NCBI RefSeq assembly: GCF_030272615.1
Contig: NC_081409.1
Coordinates: forward strand, 202,412,449 to 202,476,448
Reading direction: 5' to 3'
DNA length: 64,000 nucleotides
Origin: Cryptomeria japonica
Taxonomy: Eukaryota; Streptophyta; Pinopsida; Cupressales; Cupressaceae
Positions 48,974 through 60,500 of this stretch are shown here, in pieces. A program made the translations under genes and the position numbers. Every line of letters begins with the position of its first letter. Position 1 is the stretch's first letter. The notes under the pieces were generated by a model that saw only the letters and a program-made list of their open reading frames with translations, searched no databases and was not told the DNA's origin.

Positions 48974-51119
48974 TGTGAGTAACTAGGGCATTTATCTTAT
49001 AATTATAAATTAATTAGATCCTTTAATTACCCGATTCACTTAAGCTAAACTTACGTGCTTTTTAGCTTTTATTTAATTAGGTTAATGTTAGCTTCCCTTT
49101 AGTTTAGTTGTAGTTGAGCTTTTTTTAGCTCCTCGTGCTTGCATTTTAGTTCTCCTAAATTTAGCTTAGAAAATTTGTGTGCCCTCTGTAAAAGCACATC
49201 ATTATGCATTATAATTTCACCCTCTAAATTTTTTTTTGAAAAATATGGTATATCTTTCTTGCCACTCTCATTTGTAGATGGTGTTCTAGTTTGTTGTTTG
49301 ATCTTGTAGGCTTGTATTGCAAAATTCAACAGGGTATTAGAGCTCAATTTTTAATTCAACATGGTATCAGAGCACGGATTTAGCAAACCCCTTGTCAAGC
49401 TTTAAAGGTTTTTTTTCTCAGAAGCATTGTAGGGTCACAAGGTTTGCCTTCTTGTGTGGATCTGGAAGTGGACAATTTTTATTAGCTTATAAAGAAAAAC
49501 TGGTGTAATAAATTTTGAATTTTTTTCATTTTTGGAAACTTTCTAGAAATTTTCAAAAAGTTTCTAATTTTGTAAAGTTTATATTTTCAAAAAGTTTCTA
49601 TTTTTGAAAAGTTTCTAATTAAAAAAAAATATTTCAAAATCTTTCTATTTTTATAAAGTTTCCATTTTTTAAAAGTTTCTATTCTTGGAAACACTTCAAA
49701 CCTTCCAAGCCCTAATTGACATACAATTGATTTTTTGGCAATAACTTGGTCATACAAAGTCAAAATCATGCAAATGAGATATCGTCGAAAACATGGATTC
49801 GACGTCGATCCAAATCTATAGGTGGTTTTGACTGATTTTGCTCCTAGTGACTACTATAGGCCATTGAATTCAACTCTTTATTTTGCACTTCTAAGGCTAT
49901 AATTTGGTCAAATACAATTTGTTTTCTGCCAACAAGACATCATCATAAAGGTCTTTCAATGATCTATCTAGATCTACTAGTATTCTTTTCAAATTTTTCC
50001 CCAAGTATTTTCTATTGTTAGTGCTAATGTTTCTTTGGTTTCTCTTTGGAGTGAGCCACGTATTTAGTATTTGTTCCTATGTACTAGCTAAATGTAGTGG
50101 TTGTATTGCAGTGAGATGGAGCTTTTACCATAAACACACTCTTGCGATCTAGTTTTGTGGAGGTGACTTATCCTTAATTGATCACTTCTTTAGACTATTG
50201 GCACTTGTATTTTTTACTAGCAATTTATTATTACATGGTTGAGCAGTGTCATTGGGGACACGTGCAGATTCATGTGCCATCTGTAGCTTCAATTGCTAGA
50301 TGTTTTTTCCTTTGTTTACCATTTGATAGTTTGAGTAGTGTTGTTGGGAGCACTCATGCAAATTCTTCTCTTCTTGATCTTGATCATCATCTTATTTTAG
50401 AGGAGGTTCTACATTTAGTACCATAGAAGTTATCCTATGATAGTTGTCTGCAACTTCCTTGTGCTTCGAGGATGTTCTTTATGTTCCTATTCTTTTTTGG
50501 GATATTTATTAAAGGCTTCCTAGTGCTTCATTCTTTTTCTCTCTTTTAGAGAGGAGTTTTCTCCCACAAGGTTTTTCTCATTTTCTCTAGTTGTGAGAGT
50601 TGCATTGATTTGTACATGAATATATGATCAAGTTTTTGTTGTTAGGACTTGTTCATGCATGCATTTTGCATTCACATTTAGCTTTTTAGCTACTCCCTAA
50701 GTTTATTTTAAAGGGGGGTGTTGGAGTAATTAGGACATTTATCTAACTATTAATTAATTAAATCTTTTAATTACTCTGTTCACTTAAGGTAAACTTAGGT
50801 GTTTTTTAACTTTTATTTAATTAGGTTAATATTAGCTTCACTTTAGTTTAGTTGTAGTTGAACGTTTTTTAGATCCTCATGCTTGCACTTTAGTTCTCCT
50901 AAATTTAGCGTTAGGAAAATTTTTGCTCTATAGAAGCACATCATTATGCATTGAACATTCATCCTATAATCTTTGCTTTTAAGGAATATGGCATATCTTT
51001 ATTGCCACTCTCATTTGTGGAAGGTGTTCTAATTTGTTGTTTGATCTTATAGACTTGTGTTACAACCTTTTGTGCTACAAAATTCAACATGATAACAAAG
51101 CTCAATTTTTAATTCAACA
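48974..51119 (+). mobile_element. Short non-autonomous Copia-type (TRIM-like) element
   Basis: LTRs of about 390-400 bases at 48974-49361 and 50719-51119 share the series from CACTTAAG..TAAACTTA through AGCACATCATTATGCATT to AATTTTTAATTCAACA. Directly after the left LTR is TGGTATCAGAGC (49362-49373), a perfect initiator Met-tRNA primer site. AAAGGGGGG directly precedes the right LTR start TGTTGGAG. The interior (1.36 kb) has no gag or pol frame; 49500-49690 is a degenerate array of TTTCTA(A/T)TTTTGAAAAG. No clean target duplication was seen. Confidence 0.82.
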
Positions 51120-51260
51120 AGTCATCCTCTAATACAACAATGAATCTCTCTTCCTACACCCTTAATCATGCATATGTGTGTGTACACACACCCACACACA
51201 CAAATCAATTTCAAATGATTGAAAATCATATTTAAAGAGACATTTTGAAATTCATCCTTA

Positions 51261-51388
51261 ATTGGATTACTTCCCTTGCCTCCTTTAATTAAAAAATAAA
51301 AATAAAAGCAAAGTTGATCTTTCTATTGGATTACTTCCCTTGCCTCCTTTAATTAAAAAATAAAAATAAAACCAAAGTTGATCTTTCT
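51261..51388. repeat. 64-bp tandem duplication
   Basis: Two adjacent 64-base units (51261-51324, 51325-51388) starting ATTGGATTACTTCCCTTGCC and differing by one base (AAAGCAAAG versus AAACCAAAG). Confidence 0.93.
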
Positions 51389-51671
51389 ATTGGTAGATGA
51401 ACTAAGGTAATCAATCAATGATGTGATTGCTTGAAATACCCAATATTTTCACTTTTAAATTGAGTGGGGGCATGTGTTCTATAAAATTAGTTTCTCTAAG
51501 AATATTGATTTTAACTTGCATTTCGTTCTGCAAATAAGAACTTTTGCAACACGTCATAATCACCTTTTAAAGACGTTCCATTGATGTGCAATAAATGATA
51601 TTGTCCTTAAGTGTTTCCTTTCCACCCCCACCAAAAAAAAGAAAAAGAAAAAAAGATTCCAAATATGATCC

Positions 51672-52000
51672 ATTAAAATATCACAACTCTTCCTTTAAAA
51701 CACAATTTATGACAATTTCTTTTAGGTATTACTACGTTAAGCAAACACAATTTTTTAGTGGATTCATGATTTAAATTTGATGTCTAAACTTACCTATCAA
51801 GCAAGAGAATTTTATATTCAAAATTACCTTTCCAACATTAAAATATCACAACTCTTCCTTTAAAACACAATTTATGACAATTTCTTTTAGGTATTACTAC
51901 GTTAAGCAAACACAATTTTTTAGTGGATTCATGATTTAAATTTGATGTCTAAACTTACCTATCAAGCAAGAGAATTTTATATTCAAAATTACCTTTCCAA
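51672..52000. repeat. 165-bp tandem duplication, identical copies
   Basis: Units 51672-51836 and 51837-52000 start ATTAAAATATCACAACTC and appear identical along their whole shared length. AT-rich and non-coding. Confidence 0.95.
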
Positions 52001-52109
52001 TATTATAACATATCTTTTTTTAATGTATCATGTATTAAATATATATTTGACTACAATTCTATATTTTTTTTAATGATATTTTCATGCAATTCAGTCTTAC
52101 TTAAATCTT

Positions 52110-52245
52110 GGCTCTTGCCCCCTATCGGATGGTAAAAAATACTTTGTGAAGGCCCTCGTTGGGTTGGCAGCTCGTAGGCTTCATGCCCTTGTTGGGCTGT
52201 GTGCTCGCAGGTTTCGACCTCCATCAAAAATAAATAAATTAAATA
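52110..52245 (+). repeat. Possible SINE or LINE-tail fragment
   Basis: A short GC-richer island with TTGTTGGGCTGTGTGCTCG and GGTTTCGACCTCC, close to a tRNA-type B box (GGTTCGANNCC), followed by an A-rich tail (ATCAAAAATAAATAAATT). No convincing A box was found. It could equally be a LINE 3' end. Confidence 0.25.
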
Positions 52246-52824
52246 AAATCTTCCAAAACAATAATGAACACCTTTTTGTCAACCCAACCCCCCAGTACTA
52301 GATTGCAAAGGAGCCTAACAAATTGATAATGGAAAGTTCATTAATGAATATCACATGTACCAATAGTAGATAATTTTGCACACAAATGTCCCACTAGTGG
52401 TGCACAAATGGGCTAATGCCTAATTATAGTTAAAAAAATGTCAAAATTGGTGATCTACTACTGGGGCATTTGTCCACTACTACGTTATTTGCTTCACTAC
52501 TACGTTATCTGCTTTTGGTGCAAAGGAGTTCATGTATGGGTAAACACTTTGAAATGACCACTTTTTGACCTTTCGACACATTAACGATTTCCACAGCGTG
52601 CATCGTCACTACCCAGAAGTTGGATCCAAATCTGATGTACGGTTTGAGAGTTCTATGTGCACGAAGTTAGCTATATCCACTTACTAAATGAGATCCCAAC
52701 GAAAAGAGAAATTAATGCTCAGTTTTGTAATTAGGCGCCCAACCAGGCGCAAACAGTTGCCCCGAAATGCTCAGCTGGATTTTACCACTTAGAATTTTTC
52801 TTTCAATAGAGGTCAGGGCTAGTT
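52246..52824. other. Spacer before duplication copy B
   Basis: No gene is supported. A short tandem phrase CACTACTACGTTAT(T/C)TGCTT is repeated at 52480-52515. Confidence 0.4.
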
Positions 52825-54590
52825 ACAGAACGGTCTCTAAAGCCACATAAAAATCAGTTCGTTTCTATTTGATTAAATAGTGAGCCTTGATTGGCCACAG
52901 GACCTCTTTACATTCATAAGACAGCCTCTTTGCTAGGAGGAGTAAAGTATACTCGTATTCGTTAATACTATTCAAGATTTTACAAATCAGTCAATTTGTT
53001 TGATTGTACTCAATCATCCCCAGTGGACAGTGGGAGGGACTTTATAATGGCTGCAACAATGATGGGTATTCCAAGACGCTGTATTTTAGCCAGTTTGAAA
53101 AATTACAAGTACATCCTCCTGATTGCAATCCTCTATCGGATTTTGAAATTCACCTCCTGAAAAGTTTCTCTGTCCCAAAGGTATAGGATTCTGCCCAATG
53201 GATAGCAAGATGTAGAAATAGTTCCATTCTCCTACTGCTGCTACCCAGTATAGTTGAACACGCAATGATTTATGCCCTTTGCCGGGTGTCTTATGGCTGG
53301 TTTATTGAAGCGTGCCAAAGTCTGGAATAAAGTAGGAAGTAGCAGGGCAAACGCCTTTGCCAAGGTCTTGAGCAAATGGAATTGCTTCTCCTTCAGGTAA
53401 CTGTTGAGTATCTTCTAAAGCCCACCGCCGTTGGCCAGATCTGTTACAAACAATCAATTTCACGAGTCAACAATGGCCACATTTGACGTATCATTGTATT
53501 ATGATGTATACATTTGATCAGCATTCACTAATTTAGGCTGTCTCAAATTTGTCTAACTCGCTCTCTATCGGCCCCTGGGTTTGCTAAATATTTTCAAGAT
53601 CGTTCTTTCTTATCTATTTGGTTGTCTCAATTGCATTCTTTACACTGGGTAAGCTTATTTGCTCATCACAGCATATTTAGTCAGTAACATTAATTGTTCA
53701 TCATAACCTGTTTAAGTAGTAAAGAAAAATCCCCATATTCAATATGGTCTCAAAGTCAGTCCTACTGTGTAGCAAGGACCTCAAATTGTATGTGGATTGA
53801 AGAGTGTGTGTGAAATTGCAAAGAACCTGAAAGCCTAAAGCCTTATTAGATACTAATATATGTTCCAATGGACCAGTCACAATCTTCTAGTTTTAAGTGT
53901 GATTTAATCTTGCAGGTGGCCTATAAATGTAGGTATAGCTCACAAGGATACAGAAACGATACGGTGCAATGAATTATACTTGGTGAGAAGTTGTTAAAAT
54001 CTTATTCTAGTTACTTTGAGAACAAAGAAAGAAAATAGGAGGAAAGCCCATAAATAGTTTTGTTGAATTAGAATACTTATTCTTGTACAAATTCAATGTT
54101 TTTCTATTGCTACTCAAAAACAAATTGTTTTGCATTTCAGGTATACTCGAGTTGGAGTTATTTGGATAGACATTATCTACAGGGCAAAAGGACCTGAGAG
54201 TTAGACAATGTACTCAAAGTCTCAAACCCTCCAAAATATTCTACATACCGCCATGTGATGCAAGCATTCTCAAACATAAATACAATGATATTAATGCATG
54301 TGACACCTGTAGTGTTTTTATCAAAGGGTATAGCAGGACTTGAAAGGAAGAGGATATAATATAGTTTGAGTACGTGGAGGATATAAGGAGTGCAAGTTCA
54401 CAAAATATTAGAGGCAATGATGACTTCCAATTGTTGAAATAATTGGATGAATAATTGATTACTAACCAAAAATAAAATAAAATTGACCATGCTCAGTTCA
54501 CTCAATACTTCCTATGACAAATCACGTGGTGCATAAACGTATACATTTAATTCTTTATACTACAGAGTGCTTATCAGAAAAGGATAAGGT

Positions 54591-57500
54591 TCAGAACTTG
54601 GGAAGCTTGGTGCATTCCATGCGAGTCCACCCAATCCGGTTGTTGCCATTGTCATGAACCACAAGATAACCCTGCAAAGATATGTCTGTAAAACCAAATA
54701 CATCATTAATGTAACTACTAAGAAGACTGCATTAATGCTCAAGATAAAAGCCTTACTGGCATCTGGCACATAATGCCTGAGGTTTCTGAACAGGAATAGC
54801 AGCCTCACAAAACACAACTTAGAAGAAGTAAAACCACTTTACCATATGTTATTCCATTTACCTCCAATGACATTGTAGGAGCTAACTTCAGTGCCATCGA
54901 GAATCCCTAGACAGACATTGCCTTTAACCTGCTCATATGTAAAGGTTAGTCAGTATGTTCTATTAGTGAAGAATTCAAAAAAACTCGATTTGGTCACCTT
55001 CACTATAGTACATTTTAAGCAATCAAAGTTGTATGATGTTGAAGTTCAGGCATCCTTACACTGATTACCAAATAACCCTCTGGAGGGATTTCAAAATTTG
55101 CATTTTTGGTAAATCGTGAGTTGCTTTTGAAGTTGAATTTTAATGGTTTGAAGTATGATTTTACATCTGCAATGGATCTGGAAAAGTAACAGGAGTCAGA
55201 TGATAGGATCTTACCCTAATTTATATAATCTTTCCAAACTAAGAAATTTCAAATTTGCAGTAAGATTCGAAAAAAAAGGAATTCTCATTTGTGAAATATA
55301 AAAAAATCAACAAATTCCTTCACCTTAATTTTTTTTTCCCTTTCCAACAGAATGGCAGGGTTTGATCCAATGAATCTTGTACTAACTGTTTTCCAATGCT
55401 TTCTTTGACCTGTATCAACCGTGCATTGTCACAATAGAAACTAAATTATATTAAAATGGCATAAGGTTAAAGCTGTCTCTAAACACTTACTGCAGAGACG
55501 AGAGCATCGTGAGCTTGTTTTGTAAAGTATGTATATGAGCTGCCAGTGTCAAATATTATGCCTCCAAGCCTTCTTTCATCCCCATCCTTTGCAAGAAGTT
55601 TGTTCCCAAAGATCATCTGTGCTGCTCCCACATGGTAGTATCTCCTGATAAGTAAAGGAACAATTTGTGACTAGATGCTCAAAGACTTTCTTGGATGAGA
55701 AAAGGTTCAAGAATTTCCATTTTACATGAAATCAGGATATTAGAGGTTGTCTAACTAGAGTCCTATTGGTCAAGTTTGCCCCTTTATAACCCTGATTTAA
55801 ATATGTTAACAGTTGATGCCAACAAAATAGATGATGACAGCAGACAGTGATTTAAAGATTACACAAGCCAAACTCTAAATTTAGCGGTCAAAGCTATTAG
55901 CTCTTATGTTTGAGCTTAACGTTTTTGTTTTTTCTTATTTCTGTTCAAAAATTTCAAAAGAATGTCAAGCCTATAATTTAGATTTTTAACAAGCTAAAAC
56001 AAGAAATGTTTTGTCTCCATGAGTTACTTGTATCAAAAGGACAGAGTGTACTTAGGGCTATTTGTTAGCTTCCTTTTGGGCGTGGATGTCTTATTTAAAA
56101 TCTTTTCTTGTAAGTTGAAAGCTGAACTTCGTGTTATCACAACAGATGATATCTATAAGTTGTTTCTATAGAAAGAAAAACATTTGAGTCTTGACACAGA
56201 ACAAATATTGTATGCTTAAGTATCAAGACAAGAATGCAACCAAAGAGCAAGGAGGATTATAGACAAGGATGCGTGCAGGAAACTTGATGAATTCAAAAAT
56301 AGATTGAGAACTATAGTTTCAGAAGAAAAGAAAGGAAAGAGCAGCACTGTATCCTATATTGAGGAGCAAGATGCAGTGAATTAGGTCATTGCCACTTTAG
56401 CTAGAGGATGGTATAACGAATGATATTTTTCAGATCAATGTATCAAAGAAATTTGCAGCCAGAAATTTTCACTGTTTCAAGGTACTTGAACAGTGCTTTG
56501 TTAAGTAAGGAATAGCCATGGATTATTCCTAAGTTACATCCTTGTATCAGTTTGGGTTTGGGCTTTGGATTTCAGTCAAACAAATTTGGGCTTGGGTTTG
56601 TTTTGGGTTACTCTATACGAAAACATATAAATCATAAATAAATACATATTTGCAGCCTAAAATAAAAAATATAGGCATCGAATACTATTAATGTACAAGA
56701 ATATTTATAAGCTTTATACAATATTAATAAAGTTTTTATGTAATATTAAAGTATGATAATAAGTTGATATAAATAATTATTATCACTATCAAGAATAATC
56801 AAATTTGCAAAATGAGATGTCTAACTTTACATCTGTCAATTGCATTTGCTTAAATATTTCCAATGCCCTTTAAACAAGTTCTTTTTGTGTGTATTCTGCA
56901 AGCATGGCATCCTAAGAGACCGAATGTTTTTGAGGCATTTTGTCAAACAATTCATGTGCCTTGTGTAAGCTTTGAGAATCTACTATCAATTTTGCTTTGA
57001 TGGATTTCCATATCATAATTCTCATACTTAGGCTTGACTCCGACTCAACAACTTGAAAAATACTTGATTTTCTTAAAAATATAACTTTTATACAAAATAC
57101 AAATACTAAATGTATGAAATGAGTGTGGTGGGGTTCTAGGGGCAGCACCCCCTGTAGGGTCAAGGGACAATGTCCCTTGCAGGGGTATGAGGGCAGCACC
57201 CCAGCAGAGTCAAGGGGCAGCCCAAATGAAGTCTTCCAAAAACCACACGTACCATCATTGCACGTAATTTTCATAGTTTTTAATAAAGCAAAAAACGATG
57301 ATTTTTGAGTGCAAAAATCACACTTTTTCCACGTCTTTTCCCTGTCTGCTGCATTTCTTCAGAAGTCTTGAAGCTTCAACAAGAATACCATTTTATGTAT
57401 ATCCTGGAATCATTGTATTCCATGATACCACACATTTTTGAGGTATTTTGTCAAACAATGTCAAACAATTCATGTGCCTTGTGTATGCTTTCACATTTTG

Positions 57501-60500
57501 CATACATATCTACCAAAGCATTTCCAACTGTAATATCTGATTAAGAAACCCCTTTCCATTATGGTTTGATAGATGACCATACCATTATTCATGGAGCATG
57601 CTGGCAAAAGCAAACTGATCAGTTTAGACACCTGTTTGTTGCATTTGATAAAACAGTGCCAATCCTCATGAGAATACCTATGTTTCCTATTAGCTGCAAA
57701 TGAGGCATTCCAGGAGAAGATGTCTCATTCTGTTAGCTGCAAATAAGCCTAAAAACAGCAAAGATGAATGATGAATTAAATACCAAATTAAAAAAACAGA
57801 AAAAAATCACAAAAAGCAACTGATTGATCACGGTAGGAGCAGAAGGCGGCAAAATTCAGGACGGGTTTGTCTGTGTTTGTCCCAATTGAACCCACAAAGC
57901 TTTTGCAAAAATGCCAGATCCCCTATCAAACCAAACCTAGATCCGTATCTGGGACCCAAACAAATCCAAGGGGCCAAACCGGTAACACAGCATTATTCAA
58001 TAATAGTAAAGGTGGTTATTACCAGGCTAAATATCTATACATAATTGTCATTGGATTATTTAGAGAAGGGCTAAAATAGTGAAAGTTGGCAAAAATGATG
58101 GAAAAATTTATCCGTAAGCTAAGATTTTGCTCATTTTACTAGTTTCAAAGCTTAAAAAATAAAGAATAGCAAGAATGCACAAAACAAATTACTAATTTAC
58201 AATTCAGGATACACTTCACAAAAGTTGTACCAAGTTGAAATCAAATAATCAACATTAAAGCAGAGCTCCTTGGATTGCAGTTCCAATATGTTCCATTAGA
58301 AAGAAAGGTATACCAAAAGACTAGAAGCTAAAAACAGTATAAAGAGGTGTTTTGCACCTCTGCAAACAAATGCACACATTTTTTAGCTAGGCGATCTTTG
58401 GAAGTATGACTTAAAGGTCATTCATGATGGAGAGGTTAACGCTCATTGGTGCATATTGATGGAATAAAAACATATCTTCTAACCTTTAAAGGAATAACGT
58501 GAGCAGCCAATGTAAACCTTTTAACTTGTAGTCTAGGTTAAAAATAGTTTGAGCAAGCTATGCAAGATGAGAAAGTATATTAGAAATTATTTCAAAAACA
58601 AATGTACTAAAGAGAAAACCCTTTCTGCCAATAAATTAGGTTGTAGGATGTCCTCAAGTATCAGGACATATCAGGAAGCAACAGAATAATCTTGTGGAAA
58701 ACAGGCCTATGCCCACCATACTCAAGTTAAGCCCAATGTAGCTTCTAAAGTAGATCTGGGATTTTAGAGAGCTGGAGGTCTGTGAAACCATAAAGGTGTG
58801 TTGTGGTGGAATGAATTGTGTAATGGGATCAGCACCAGCATTGCTTTGGAATGTGAAAGCATATAAATAGGACTTAAACTAGCCTCAGAATGTTCCATGT
58901 AAGACTTATCAAAGTGGATTAAAAGTACGATGAGACAATCCATCCAACCAATGAGATGATTTTTGTTTTCAGAATGGTTTCCGTTGGCATTGATTTTTAC
59001 ACCTTCTTTTGAGATCTAATGGTTAAAACATAGTCACCAAATCCTTCCAGATCTTCACCAGAATCTTGGATCCATATTTTTCAGACAACACCAAATTGGT
59101 CCAATCCAAAAAAATTTCTAATTTTGTAACTTTGATTTTAAAAAAATAAAATTTGCATTTCCTATAGATTCGTGACTGTGTAAATTGATCGAAGCCAATC
59201 CATGTTTCCATATTTGGTAACCATCGATTAAAATAATTGTGCTTTTTTGTGATGGTCATGTAATCCTTGACCATGTTGCTTCCAGTATCAGAGAAAGGCA
59301 AGCATGATGTTTATTTTTGCTGTTGTCAGGTGTCAAGAATTTTCAATGAATGCCAATTATTATAATTATAATTAGGAAGTATCTAAAAGTTGATACGAGG
59401 AGTTTTGGACAAGTGATTGGTAAAAACAAAGAAAATTTTAAAATATTAAGCTAACATTTCATGAATGGATAACAAGTGCAGAGGTGGACGATAAGCCTTA
59501 TCATGGTGTGGGTGTTTTCTCTCATGCTGGTTACTCATCAGATTGGAACCAAATGTTGTAAACATTCCAAAGTCTAAACAAGCCGAACTAATGATTTTCA
59601 TACAGATTAAGGTCTAAATAATGACTAAGAAGTCCTATTTGAAGAATTGAGTTCTATCCACATAATTAATTCCAGATATGAATAACCTTATTCAATTTCT
59701 AGTTTCTAGCAGCTAAAATGTCACAAAGTGAAGCCAAAGGATTCCAAGGCAGAAGAATCTGACAAGCTAAAGTGTCAAAGAATACTGGCAGAGAGAGATG
59801 ATATTGCATGAATGTTTATTGAACTAAAGATAGTCCTTGTGATAGGTAATGAACTTTAACAATATAAAGATTCAGTGACAATATTTGATAAAGCTTATGT
59901 GTTTTCAGGCTCACATTTAGGAATCAAGTAAAGAATATGCTAGCAGATTTATTTCGATCTTTCAATTCAAAAAAATGAGAGAAAGAAAGTGAGGTTTTTA
60001 ATTTCAACTCACATCGGGGGCCTCCCAAACAGAGGAACCCAGGTCATGGACGAGGTGGGCACAAGTTCATCACCGAAGAACATGTATCCCCCTTTTTTCC
60101 CTCCTCCAGTAATGCAGATGCCTATGACATTCTTGATGAGGCCTTGCTTTTCCCATTGAGATGGAAGACTTGCTGCAGCGCTACTCAGACCTAAAACACC
60201 ATCTGTAGTTTGTGTCTGTCTCAACGAACATTTCATGAATGGATAACAAGTGCAGAGGTGGACGATAAGCCTTATCATGGTGTGGGTGTTTTCTCTCATG
60301 CTGGTTACTCATCAGATTGGAACCAAATGTTGTAAACATTCCAAAGTCTAAACAAGCCGAACTAATGATTTTCATACAGATTAAGGTCTAAATAATGACT
60401 AAGAAGTCCTATTTGAAGAATTGAGTTCTATCCACATAATTAATTCCAGATATGAATAACCTTATTCAATTTCTAGTTTCTAGCAGCTAAAATGTCACAA

